Assembly: GCF_001429765.1 (NCBI RefSeq)
Contig: NZ_LMJB01000007.1
Span: 370,780 to 434,779, forward strand
Direction: 5' to 3'
Length of the DNA: 64,000 bases
Source of the DNA: Flavobacterium sp. Root901
Lineage (GTDB): Bacteria > Bacteroidota > Bacteroidia > Flavobacteriales > Flavobacteriaceae
The position numbers and the translations under genes are program-made. Shown piece by piece: positions 9,248 through 16,937 of the stretch. The first letter of the stretch is position 1, and each line of letters opens with the position of its first letter. The notes beneath the pieces are model-generated. The model was not told the DNA's origin and did no database searches. It saw nothing but the letters and a program-made list of their open reading frames with translations.

Positions 9248-9943
9248 ATGAGCGGAAAAAAAATTACAATCATCCTATTTTCATTAGGATTTATTTTATG
9301 CTTTCTTACAGTTATATTCTATTTTTTAAAATTTGGCAAATTAAATTTTTCAGATAAAACATCGGATTGGGTAGATTTTGCAAATTATTTTAGTGGAATT
9401 TTAAACCCAATATTGGCTTTGTTAAATCTAATTTTTTTTGCTTATTTAAGTTTTAAGATCGTAAAAATTGAAGATTATAGAAACAGTTGGACTTTGCAAG
9501 AACTTGCTAGACCATGTGGTGATTTACTAACCGAAAGTTCAGTTGAAAGCATTGAAATATCATTACATAATGTAGGACTTGGTCCACTTATTTTAGCTGA
9601 TTCCAAAATTTATAAAGATAAAGATATTGATAGTGTATATACAGATTTCTATCATTTAATAAATGATATTGCTGATCAAGAAGAAGTTGGTCAGGAAATT
9701 CAATTTAAAATTGATTCTTTAGACCTAAGTACTAATTATGGTGCCATTGCAAGGGATAAGTCAATATGTATATTTAAAATCTATTTTAAAAACAACGATA
9801 CAGAAAAAAATAAAGAATTTATTAAATTGCTAAGAACTAAACTTAACAATTACTTTATATCCATAACTTATGAAGATATGTACGGAAGAGAGATTGGATG
9901 CATAAATGAAAAACTACAGTTTAATGATTGGCGTTATTCCTAA
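9248..9943 (+). CDS. Membrane protein with defence-associated N-terminal TM module
   Basis: The 231-residue protein has two N-terminal membrane helices (about 6-28 and 47-73) separated by a short loop with WVDFANYFSGILNPILALL. That W-x-x-F-(A/G)-x-x-F-x-G-x-L-N-P pattern is one I associate with membrane proteins of putative abortive-infection (putAbiC-like) genes and some retron effectors. The rest is a soluble, probably beta-rich domain including SLHNVGLGPLIL. No enzyme motif is visible. It follows the RexAB-like pair after 25 bases in the same direction, so it is likely co-transcribed. A defence role is inference from module and neighbours. Confidence 0.35.
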   Translation: MSGKKITIILFSLGFILCFLTVIFYFLKFGKLNFSDKTSDWVDFANYFSGILNPILALLNLIFFAYLSFKIVKIEDYRNSWTLQELARPCGDLLTESSVESIEISLHNVGLGPLILADSKIYKDKDIDSVYTDFYHLINDIADQEEVGQEIQFKIDSLDLSTNYGAIARDKSICIFKIYFKNNDTEKNKEFIKLLRTKLNNYFISITYEDMYGREIGCINEKLQFNDWRYS

Positions 9944-10048
9944 GAAATAAAATATATTCAGTCAAAATGCAGTTTATTCAAAGTTGTAGTTTAATAACTT
10001 AAAATATAAGAAAAAAATTACCCGATCTCGCAGATATATCACCAGCTG

Positions 10049-10069
10049 GCGCGAGCGTCCCGCTCGTGC
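10049..10069. repeat. GC-rich small palindrome
   Basis: GCGCGAGCG and CGCTCGTGC form a hairpin with a TCC loop (8 of 9 pairs). It stands out as a GC-rich island in very AT-rich sequence between two hypothetical genes and looks like a fragment of a dispersed repeat. Confidence 0.5.
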
Positions 10070-10152
10070 AAATCATTTTAGGTTAGGTAAAAAAAATTGT
10101 TCACTGATGAAATTCTCGCAAAAACAGCAAAATAAAAAAGCTTAAGAGATTT

Positions 10153-10761
10153 ATGAATGAAAGCATCAGTACTTGGAAAGAAAAACAAAAAAATTATTTA
10201 GCAGTATCTATAGCTAGCTTACTTATTGGAACTTACTTTTTTATGAACGTTATCAATGGGAGTTATATCATAAAGCAATCAGATCTTCAGGTTTATGAAA
10301 ATCTAATAATTTCAACTACTCCAAAATTTAAAGAAAGAAAAGGAAAACATCGTAGAAAATGGATAGAGTTTAAGTGCATAAATAATCGAAGTACTTTTGA
10401 AATTGCAAGTTATGACTACAATTGTGTTAAGGATGATGAAGTTATAAATGAAATAAAAGAAGGAGATACAATCTCAGTTGCTATTTTAAAAAGTGAAATA
10501 GGTGATTTTGACACAGAAAGTTCTTGTGAAATTCATTCATTAGTAAAAAATAACAAAGAATATTTAAATCTTGACTGTAGAAATGAAGTAGATAACAATG
10601 GTGGAAAAAGAGGTTTTTTGTTACTTTTTACAATATCTACCTTAACCGCAATAGTATATTCTTTGTCTAAAAAGCCAAAAATTTTTGATGAAGTCAATCC
10701 AGAATTTTTAATTACTGTGATTATAATAATACTTTTTTTTATTCTTGCCTCAATTCTATAA
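10153..10761 (+). CDS. Hypothetical membrane protein with extracytoplasmic domain
   Basis: The product is 202 residues and unrecognised. A first hydrophobic segment (about 15-32) is followed by a roughly 115-residue domain with four Cys (in KCIN, YNCVK, SSCEI and LDCRN), which could form disulphides if exported. Two C-terminal membrane segments follow (about 150-168 and 180-200). The layout resembles DUF3592-like proteins, but no diagnostic motif was seen. The gene lies alone in the AT-rich island, followed at once by a terminator inside the 130-bp repeat. Confidence 0.6.
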   Translation: MNESISTWKEKQKNYLAVSIASLLIGTYFFMNVINGSYIIKQSDLQVYENLIISTTPKFKERKGKHRRKWIEFKCINNRSTFEIASYDYNCVKDDEVINEIKEGDTISVAILKSEIGDFDTESSCEIHSLVKNNKEYLNLDCRNEVDNNGGKRGFLLLFTISTLTAIVYSLSKKPKIFDEVNPEFLITVIIIILFFILASIL

Positions 10762-10801
10762 TTATTATCTAAACAGAACAATAATTTAAAAATAAAAAAA
10801 A

Positions 10802-10934
10802 CTCGATTCCTAAAAAAATCGAGGTTTTTCCATTTTATAAACCTTACTCCTCACTCAAATAAGGATTCAAAATCTCCGCCAATTCATTGAGCCAATAATA
10901 ATTGTCTTCAAAATTTGCTAGTCCGATTTGGAGG
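10802..10934. repeat. 130-bp direct repeat, copy 1, with terminator hairpin
   Basis: This segment recurs nearly identically at 11518-11649. It starts with a hairpin (CTCGAT / ATCGAG followed by TTTTT) that would terminate transcription of the gene at 10153-10761. The remainder is the 3' end of an antisense gene relic. Differences from copy 2 are few: the hairpin loop, ATTGAG versus ATTAAG, and GATTTGG versus GAGTTGG. The two copies bracket one hypothetical gene. Confidence 0.8.
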
Positions 10935-10999
10935 GTTTCGTGTTGTCGCATTACTGCGAGAGTTACTAGGAAAATGGTAAACTTTTTATAAATTTGATT
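10844..10999 (-). pseudogene. C-terminal relic of an unrecognised gene
   Basis: On the minus strand, 51 codons read openly to a stop at 10844-10846, preceded by an in-frame stop at 11000-11002. The tail reads QIGLANFEDNYYWLNELAEI and ends in NPYLSEE. A second, shorter copy of the same tail lies at 11559-11650 (QLGLANFEDNYYW onward). Preservation of the same reading frame in both copies suggests they derive from the 3' end of a real gene. The parent family was not recognised, and neither copy has a convincing start. Confidence 0.5.
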
Positions 11000-11036
11000 T
11001 TACAAATAACATTCAGTCTATTAAAATCAATAATAT

Positions 11037-11504
11037 ATGCCTTCTGAAAGTCAATTAGAATATAAATATGGAAAGCTTTGGGTCAGAGATGGCTTTTTGA
11101 TGGTATTTTATATTTTCCTCTTTTATGAACTTAAAAATGATAATAAAGATTTTATTGAACTAAAAAAAGAACTCGCTCAAAACATCGATAATATATCGAT
11201 AGATATGTTTGGCTTTCTTAACTTTAATGAGTTTATAATTTCAGATGAAATAAAAAATATTTTAATAAATCACATCGAAAACATAATTTTGAAAATGGAA
11301 GAAGAAAGTAATTATTTTTCACTACAAAATTTAGACGAAATATTATCTCACATCAAAATTTATCATTTAGAAAATTTGGATTATGAACCTTCAGAAGAAA
11401 CGATAAGAGGGCTATATTCAAAGGATATTAATGAAGTAAAGAATAATTACATAAACGAGTTCACTGATATAAAATCATTACTTGAAAAAGATTATCGTAT
11501 ATAA
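11037..11504 (+). CDS. Hypothetical protein, 155 residues
   Basis: This small, acidic, probably alpha-helical protein starts MPSESQLEYKYGKLWVRDGF and has a hydrophobic stretch near residues 20-31 but no signal peptide. Its size and acidity would suit an immunity-type or antitoxin-like protein, but no toxin gene is next to it and I recognise no family. It is isolated between the two copies of the 130-bp repeat and ends in the terminator of copy 2, so it behaves like a one-gene cassette. Base composition is very AT-rich, as in the genes to its left. Confidence 0.6.
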   Translation: MPSESQLEYKYGKLWVRDGFLMVFYIFLFYELKNDNKDFIELKKELAQNIDNISIDMFGFLNFNEFIISDEIKNILINHIENIILKMEEESNYFSLQNLDEILSHIKIYHLENLDYEPSEETIRGLYSKDINEVKNNYINEFTDIKSLLEKDYRI

Positions 11505-11517
11505 CTAAACCAAAAGC

Positions 11518-11649
11518 CTCGATCCTTCAAAAATCGAGGTTTTTCCATTTTATAAACCTTACTCCTCACTCAAATAAGGATTCAAAATCTCCGCCAATTC
11601 ATTAAGCCAATAATAATTGTCTTCAAAATTTGCTAGTCCGAGTTGGAGC
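11518..11649. repeat. 130-bp direct repeat, copy 2, with terminator hairpin
   Basis: This is the second copy of the segment at 10802-10934. It opens with CTCGATCC / AAAATCGAGG and TTTTT, a terminator for the gene at 11037-11504, and continues with the same antisense C-terminal relic. After TTGGAGC the similarity stops and a different repeat family (an inverted TTTCGACGAAGGAG unit at 11672-11703) begins. Confidence 0.8.
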
Positions 11650-11733
11650 TTTTTTTCTCTCAATATTGTCATTTCGACGAAGGAGAAATCTCCGCAAGAA
11701 ACTCCACAAAGTGAAATAAAAATCTACACAATT

Positions 11734-12048
11734 TCAAGAAAATAAATAATTCAAAAAATCCAAATCGGGATTAATGGTTTTAATCATCTCAATTTTCTTT
11801 TCCCTACGCCAGTCTTTTATTTCTTTCTCCCGAACAATTGCTTCATGAATCCAAGTAAACTTTTCATAATACAGAAGAAACTCAACATTATATCTGGATG
11901 TAAAAGTTTTGCTTTGACTTGTAATATTATCTTTATGCTGGCTTAATCGGAGACGCAAATTGTTTGTTACTCCTGTGTAGAAAACCGTTTTCTTCTTATT
12001 TGTTAGAATGTAAATGTAATAAGTATGATATCCTTGTTGTAATTTCAT
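11734..12048 (-). CDS. GIY-YIG endonuclease-domain protein
   Basis: This is a 104-residue single-domain GIY-YIG protein of the YhbQ/UPF0213 type. The two signature strands read YYIYIL (10-15) and YTGVTNN (24-30), with a conserved arginine-containing helix NLRLRLSQH after them and the acidic motif REKEIKDW at 73-80. Such stand-alone proteins are common in flavobacteria, often as several copies; a nuclease role in DNA repair or processing is assumed from the fold. It faces leftward between two repeat regions, with no operon partner. Confidence 0.85.
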   Translation of the reverse strand: MKLQQGYHTYYIYILTNKKKTVFYTGVTNNLRLRLSQHKDNITSQSKTFTSRYNVEFLLYYEKFTWIHEAIVREKEIKDWRREKKIEMIKTINPDLDFLNYLFS

Positions 12049-12128
12049 AAAACTAAATTAATAGTTTTGCTTGGTTTTTTGGTTTAAAAAGAAAGAATAA
12101 TCTTTCTTTTTTTTGTTTTTTCTAAATC

Positions 12129-12490
12129 ATGCTTTGCGGAGCTACTTGCGGAGATTTCTCCTTCGTCGAAATGACAAGATTGAGAAGATATAGATAGCGC
12201 GGAAATTATACTTTGTGGAGTTACTTGCGGAGATTTCTCCTTCGTCGAAATGACAAGATTGAGAAGATCTGGATAGCGCAGAAATAATACTTTGTGAGCT
12301 ACTTGTTGAGATCTTCTTCGTCGAAATGACAATACTGAGAAGACCTGGATAGCACGGAAACAATGCTTTGTGGAGTTACTTGCGGAGATTTCTCCTTCGT
12401 CGAAATGACAAGATTGAGAAGATCTGGATAGCGCGGAAATTATACTTTGTGGAGTTACTTGCGGAGATTTCTCCTTCGTCGAAATGACAA
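12129..12490. repeat. Tandem array of about 79-bp repeat units (4.5 copies)
   Basis: Units begin at CTTTG near 12132, 12211, 12290, 12366 and 12445, with spacing 79, 79, 76 and 79 bases; the last is partial. Each holds TTGCGGAGATTTCTCC, then TTCGTCGAAATGACAA, then a variable GAGAAGAT.TGGATAGCGCGGAAAT link. The central block also appears inverted at 11672-11703 and as a stem at 59257-59358. Short open frames across the array are by-products of the repeat. The third unit is the most diverged. Confidence 0.85.
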
Positions 12491-12532
12491 ATTGTACCTA
12501 CGGAACTAATATTTAATTCGGAAATTTTTAAT

Positions 12533-12636
12533 CAACGGATTGAAATCCGTTGCTACAATATAGGTCATTCCTAACGGAATCCTGAAAGAGCCATTGGCTC
12601 GAAAAATATTGTAGCCCGGGATTTCAATCCCGGGTT
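12533..12636. repeat. Inverted intergenic element with 'Cgggatttcaatcccg' end
   Basis: The left part AACGGATTGAAATCCGTT and the right part CCCGGGATTTCAATCCCGGG are each near-perfect palindromes. They are joined by complementary TGCTACAATAT and ATATTGTAGC segments, so the whole folds into one branched hairpin. No coding potential was seen. It is probably a dispersed non-coding element; I saw no second full copy in the window. Confidence 0.65.
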
Positions 12637-12721
12637 AATGAATCCCAAATTACAAAAGATCCCCGGGATCGATCATTTTCGAATAATTATTTAATTTATA
12701 AATAATCAAGATGTCCATTAC

Positions 12722-12758
12722 AAAAAAAATGCAAGACCAAAATTGATCCTGCATTTTT
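12722..12758 (-). terminator. Terminator for the PfpI-family gene
   Basis: Read leftward, AAAAATGCAGGATCAA pairs with TTGGTCTTGCATTTTT across a short loop and runs into a T tract. It lies 36 bases after the end of the PfpI-family gene. Confidence 0.75.
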
Positions 12759-12793
12759 ATAGTTTGATAAAATGTCAATAAAAATATCTTTTT

Positions 12794-13342
12794 TTACACC
12801 GTCTGACGCTCGTGTTTACCTTCTTTAATTTCTTCCACCATTTTTTTATTAAACGCTGGCAGATCATTAGGGTTTCTGCTGGTCACTAATCCATTGTCTA
12901 CGACCACTTCTGAGTCTTCCCATTGTGCTCCGGCATTTTTCAAATCATTTTTAACAGAGAAGAACGAAGTTACTTTTCGACCTTCTAAAACATCTGCATC
13001 TACCAGAATCTGAGGCCCATGACAAATAGCTGCTACTGGTTTTTTACTTTCAAAAAACGAACGTACAAAATTTACTGCGGCCTCTTCTCTTCTCAATAAA
13101 TCAGGGTTTATAACTCCTCCCGGAAGGACAAGAGCATCGTAATCGGCTTCATTTGCCTGATCTAATACAACATCAACATTATATTCCTGACCCCAATTTC
13201 CGTCTTTCCATGATCTGATAGTTCCAGATTGCAGACTGATGATATCTGCATTCCAGCCCTGCTCTTCCAGGTAAGCTTTAGGAGATGCTAATTCTGATTC
13301 TTCAAAACCGTTTGTTGCTAATATGGCTATATTCTTTTTCAT
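12794..13342 (-). CDS. DJ-1/PfpI family protein (class I glutamine amidotransferase-like)
   Basis: The 182-residue product has the DJ-1/PfpI fold. The nucleophile elbow AAICHGP places Cys107 next to His108, and the conserved acidic residue lies in GFEESEL (Glu14 or Glu15). Length and motifs fit the PfpI/YhbO/YajL branch, whose members act on glyoxal-damaged molecules or as stress-induced proteins or proteases; which activity applies here cannot be told. A stand-alone gene with its own terminator, it faces leftward with a long AT-rich upstream region. Confidence 0.9.
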   Translation of the reverse strand: MKKNIAILATNGFEESELASPKAYLEEQGWNADIISLQSGTIRSWKDGNWGQEYNVDVVLDQANEADYDALVLPGGVINPDLLRREEAAVNFVRSFFESKKPVAAICHGPQILVDADVLEGRKVTSFFSVKNDLKNAGAQWEDSEVVVDNGLVTSRNPNDLPAFNKKMVEEIKEGKHERQTV

Positions 13343-13683
13343 AATTTTTAATATTTAAATGTTATTAATTTTGATTTACCTAAAATTAGTTATTTCAGAA
13401 AGCCAGCGAAAGCAGACAATGTTAAACCTTTCTTTAATAAAAGTTAATTAATTGAATTACAGTTTTTTATTAAAAATTAAATTGAAATTATATAAAATTC
13501 ATATCACTATAGTTTATTATTTTATACCGAAAAGCTAAAGCAGTAAAGTAGAAATAAAAGAAATATCAGGAAAAGAAAAAAAGAATATTTTAAATACAAT
13601 ATTTAGATAACACAAAATAAAACAGTTGTACTTTATCTGATTTTAACTTAATATTACACCCGCTAAAAAGACTAAAATAACTC
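13343..13683. other. AT-rich gap between divergent genes
   Basis: This 341-base region must hold the promoters of the PfpI-family gene and the lipoprotein gene. It is strongly AT-rich with poly-A tracts; no clear TTTG / TAnnTTTG pair, repeat or small gene was found. Confidence 0.6.
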
Positions 13684-14277
13684 ATGAAAAAAATTATTTC
13701 TTTACTATTTATTCTAACGCTTTTTTCTTGCAGTCAAAATACGCAGAATGAAAAATTAGAAAAGAAAACTGTCGATAATAAATATTCATTGTACGTTCCG
13801 GAAAGCCTTAGCGCAACAACAGAACTAAATGATGTTGCCTCACTGCAGCTGCAAAATCAGTTTGAAAATTTCTATGTTATTGTTATTGATGAATCAAAAA
13901 AAGATTTTCTGCAGGCTGTCGGAAATAATGTTTTAAATGTAACTCCAGACCTTGACGGTTATTACAATGTAATTACAAATCACTTTAAACAGGCTGTCAA
14001 AGACTATAAACTCTACGATATTAAGAAAAAGAAAATTAACGGTGCAAATGCCATTGTATTTTCAATGAGTGGTGTCAATGATAATACAACTATTTTCTAC
14101 AGATATGCTATTATTAAGGGCAGCGAGCGATACTATCAGGTGATGATCTGGACCACTGGCAGTAAGGAAAAAGAATATGCGGAGAGAATGAATAAAATTA
14201 TTGATTCTTTTAATATTGAAGAAGCCGGTTATCAAAAAGGAAAAAGTCATTTGGCCAAAGACAGAACGAAAAAGTAA
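13684..14277 (+). CDS. Lipoprotein, PsbP/Mog1-like
   Basis: The 197-residue protein has a lipoprotein signal MKKIISLLFILTLFSCSQN, with the lipidated Cys at residue 16. The mature part opens with DNKYSLYVPESL and ends with a helix containing IIDSFNI, a strand and helix order that recalls the PsbP/Mog1-like fold of small secreted proteins (DUF1795 type). It would be attached to the outer or inner membrane. No partner gene: the upstream gene is divergent and the downstream cupin gene is convergent. The function is unknown. Confidence 0.7.
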   Translation: MKKIISLLFILTLFSCSQNTQNEKLEKKTVDNKYSLYVPESLSATTELNDVASLQLQNQFENFYVIVIDESKKDFLQAVGNNVLNVTPDLDGYYNVITNHFKQAVKDYKLYDIKKKKINGANAIVFSMSGVNDNTTIFYRYAIIKGSERYYQVMIWTTGSKEKEYAERMNKIIDSFNIEEAGYQKGKSHLAKDRTKK

Positions 14278-14326
14278 TGCTTATATACAATCGTTGGTTT
14301 TTCCCTGCGTATGATTATAACAAAAA

Positions 14327-14764
14327 CTATCTCAGATCCTTCTTAATTACCAAATATTTCAAATCTGTATTTCCGGCATTACTAATTCCGTGTTCGGCAT
14401 TTGGCGGGCAGTATAAACTGGTATTTGGGCCAGCCACAACTGTTTTTCCGTCCAGGAAAAAAGAAGCGGAACCTTCCAGAATATAGAAAAATTCTTCTTC
14501 GGGATGATGATGCGGCGCATGTGTCGATTTTCCGGGTTCTACGATACTCATTTTAAGCGTATTTTCGTGAGTAAAGTTTTTGTCGCCAAACCAATATTGA
14601 TAACCAACTTTGGTTTTTGTGGCTTTCTCTAACTCAAAATGGTTGACACAGTTTTCGATTGTGTATGGTGTTGCTGTGATTTCTTTTTTAGTTTCCTGCG
14701 AAAAAGCTATTTGTTGGAAAAGCAAAAGAGCGATTGTGGTTTTTAGGGTCGTTAGTGCGTTCAT
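14327..14764 (-). CDS. Secreted cupin-domain protein
   Basis: The 145-residue protein has a signal peptide (MNALTTLKTTIALLLFQQIAFSQ) followed by a single cupin barrel. Cupin motif 1 is HAPHHHPEEEFFYILEG with candidate metal ligands His85, His87 and Glu91, and motif 2 is PPNAEHGISNAG with His125. Such proteins bind a metal and may be enzymes or sensors; the substrate is not evident. It is a single leftward gene converging on the lipoprotein gene. Confidence 0.85.
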   Translation of the reverse strand: MNALTTLKTTIALLLFQQIAFSQETKKEITATPYTIENCVNHFELEKATKTKVGYQYWFGDKNFTHENTLKMSIVEPGKSTHAPHHHPEEEFFYILEGSASFFLDGKTVVAGPNTSLYCPPNAEHGISNAGNTDLKYLVIKKDLR

Positions 14765-14855
14765 TTTTTTATTGTAATGTTACGAAAAATTGACATTCCT
14801 AAATAACTGGAGAAAATAAAATAGGATCATTAACATGAAAATTAGAGTTTTGTCA

Positions 14856-14863
14856 TAACTTTG
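14856..14863 (+). promoter_or_regulatory. Probable -7 box for the antitoxin gene
   Basis: TAACTTTG matches the Bacteroidota TAnnTTTG element and lies 29 bases before the ATG at 14893. No TTTG at the expected distance upstream was seen. Confidence 0.4.
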
Positions 14864-14892
14864 TTTATTAACTTTAGTAAACTTTAGAAATC

Positions 14893-15120
14893 ATGCAGGC
14901 AATTAATATCACAGCATATACAGAAGATGACTCTCAGATTGAAGCTGTAAAAGCTTTTATGAAAGCATTGAAGATAAAATTTGAAATTGCAAATATAAAA
15001 CCTTATGAACTATCTTCTGAACAGCAGGAGATTTTAAATAGCCAGATTAATTTAGACAGAAGTCATTACAAAGATGCTGAATCAATTTACACTGATTTAA
15101 AAAAGAAGTATGAATTATAA
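14893..15120 (+). CDS. Antitoxin (DUF2683-type) of a type II pair
   Basis: This 75-residue protein begins MQAINITAYTEDDSQIEAVKAFM, a beta strand then helix typical of the small antitoxins (DUF2683-like) found in Bacteroidota beside RelE/ParE toxins. A charged C-terminal tail (ESIYTDLKKKYEL) would wrap the toxin. Its end overlaps the next start by 11 bases, as expected for such a pair. It appears intact although the toxin is broken. Confidence 0.75.
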   Translation: MQAINITAYTEDDSQIEAVKAFMKALKIKFEIANIKPYELSSEQQEILNSQINLDRSHYKDAESIYTDLKKKYEL

Positions 15121-15401
15121 GATTATCGTTTCTCCAATTGCATTAAAAAATATTGAGGAAGCTATTGAATATTATATAAAAATCAGCAAGAAAGTAGCCT
15201 TAGACTTTTTTAATGATTATAAAAAAACTTATAAAGCTCTACAGATAAATCCATTTTATCAATTTCACGATAACAACTACCGTTCCTTTTAAAAAATTTC
15301 CATATGTGGCATTTTTCATTGTGGATGAATTCTCGAAAACTGTCTTTTTAAATGCTGTTTTTCATACTTCACAGAATCCCGAAAAATATCCTGCGAGATA
15401 A
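15110..15401 (+). pseudogene. ParE/RelE-family toxin, frameshifted
   Basis: The first part is open from the ATG at 15110 and reads MNYKIIVSPIALKNIEEAIEY, the ParE N-terminus, up to FHDNNYR. It then hits a TAA at 15290-15292. One frame over, starting at 15282, the expected continuation VPFKKFPYVAFFIVDE runs on to NPEKYPAR and a stop at 15399-15401. Joined, the two parts give the normal roughly 97-residue toxin. One base gained or two lost near 15280-15285 explains the break; a sequencing error is the alternative. Confidence 0.8.
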
Positions 15402-15690
15402 TAATAAAATTGTTCGGCTTAAACTTTGACATAGTTCTTATGAAGAATACAACTTCTCGCCTAGCTCTCCCTACAGCTATCGGGAAAATGTGGGGTTCGC
15501 CATAAAAGATATAGTGTAGAGCGGGACAAATGTTCTTGAAAACAAAAAATGTTCTGCTCCAGAAAAATATTTTAAAATTATTCTCCAAAAAAACTTTTAT
15601 TACGGGAAAATTTGAACCCGACTTTGCAGAATATCAGAAATAAAAACTACATTTAAAAACGCTTTAAAAGCAACTTTTAATCTTTCTATT

Positions 15691-16614
15691 ATGAACTCAT
15701 TACAACTTAAAATAAAATTACACCTTTTATTTGTTATCACTTTTACTTTTACAAATTTTATATACCCTCAGAAATCAAAAGAAAAAAATCATGCCTTAAT
15801 AGCAAAGGGCGCAGTTCTCACAAAACTATCAGATCAATTTAGTTTTACAGAAGGACCTGCTGCAGATAAGAAAGGAAATATTTATTTTACGGATCAGCCT
15901 AATAATAGAATCATGAAATGGTCGGTTAATGGCGAAATTTCTGTTTTTATGGAAAATGCAGGAAGAGCTAACGGTCTGTATTTTGATCACTCTGGCAGCC
16001 TACTGGCTTGCGCCGATGAAAAAAATGAAATTTGGAAAATAGACAAAAACAAAAATTATACTATATTAATAAACAACTTCGAAGGAAAAAGACTGAATGG
16101 CCCCAATGATCTTTGGGTTGATCCTAAAGGCGGTATCTATTTTACAGACCCTTTTTATAAAAGGGATTACTGGATACACACTTCAAAAGAAATAGACAAA
16201 GAATGTGTTTACTATTTATCTCCGGATAAATCCAAAATTATCAACGTTGAGAATGATCTTGTAAAACCTAATGGCATTATTGGAACTACGGATGGAAAAA
16301 TAGTATACGTAGCCGATATAGGAGCAAATAAAACGTATTCTTATACAATTGAAAGTAATGGCTCTTTAGGCAAAAAAAGTCTTTTTACTGAATCAGGTTC
16401 AGATGGAATGACAATAGACGAGTCCGGAAACATTTATTTAACCGGAAAAGGAGTTACTATATTCAATCCACGAGGAGAAAAAATTGCCCATATTGATGTT
16501 CCTGAACCATGGACTGCTAATATTTGTTTTGGAGGAAAAAAATTCAAAACATTATTTATTACAGCCGGTAAAAGTGTTTATACATTAGAGATGAATGTTC
16601 GGGGAATGAAATAA
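15691..16614 (+). CDS. SMP-30/gluconolactonase-family secreted protein
   Basis: The 307-residue product is a six-bladed beta-propeller of the SMP-30/gluconolactonase family, which hydrolyses sugar lactones using a divalent metal. An N-terminal hydrophobic signal (LLFVITFTFTNFI) suggests export. Family motifs are FTEGPA near residue 53 with the metal-binding Glu, LNGPNDLWVDPKGGIYFTDP near 142-161, KPNGI near 195, and SDGMTIDESGNIY near 238. Length is normal. It stands alone, with the TetR-efflux locus 320 bases downstream. The natural substrate is unknown. Confidence 0.85.
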   Translation: MNSLQLKIKLHLLFVITFTFTNFIYPQKSKEKNHALIAKGAVLTKLSDQFSFTEGPAADKKGNIYFTDQPNNRIMKWSVNGEISVFMENAGRANGLYFDHSGSLLACADEKNEIWKIDKNKNYTILINNFEGKRLNGPNDLWVDPKGGIYFTDPFYKRDYWIHTSKEIDKECVYYLSPDKSKIINVENDLVKPNGIIGTTDGKIVYVADIGANKTYSYTIESNGSLGKKSLFTESGSDGMTIDESGNIYLTGKGVTIFNPRGEKIAHIDVPEPWTANICFGGKKFKTLFITAGKSVYTLEMNVRGMK

Positions 16615-16894
16615 TCAATAAATTATCGCCTTCAATACTCTTATTATTTTTAGAAAATGCTAAAATTTTAATTGGAATTTTATTCGTCAGTGAGAAATTA
16701 GACTTTTTTCAGAATTAAAAAACTTCAAAATCATCATAATTTGATTCGAATTTGAGTTGAATTTTACTTAAAATGAAATTTTACAAAAACACAAAACCTT
16801 TCTGAATACCTAATTTTATTGATCTTTCAGTCCTCTCTATGGTGGAATAAGAAAATATTATGACAAAAATATTTCATAATTAGAAAAACCGCCA

Positions 16895-16926
16895 TACATT
16901 TGCCTAACAGTGTTAAACAATTTAAT
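16895..16926 (+). promoter_or_regulatory. TetR gene promoter overlapped by operator copy 1
   Basis: TACATTTG at 16895-16902 is an exact TAnnTTTG -7 box, and TAACAGTGTTAAACAATTTAAT begins three bases after it at 16905. That motif returns four times upstream of the efflux genes. Its place over the probable start site fits autorepression by the TetR protein encoded 12 bases further on. Confidence 0.65.
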
Positions 16927-16937
16927 ACTCGAATATA

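Noticed and set aside
10021..10080. GC-rich island as a tRNA or rRNA fragment
   Set aside because: Only one short palindrome; no cloverleaf or rRNA-like sequence.
12084..12363. Open frames on the minus strand over the repeat array
   Set aside because: Two 73-82 residue frames consist only of the repeat's own words (RRRRS, SFRRRRN) and shift with it, so they are by-products, not genes.
12129..12490. CRISPR-like appearance of the tandem repeat
   Set aside because: Units are 79 bases and repeat throughout, with no unique spacers between short conserved repeats, and no cas genes are near.
15316..15588. 90-residue antisense frame after the broken toxin
   Set aside because: It overlaps the toxin's second half in reverse and has no recognisable features or start signal.
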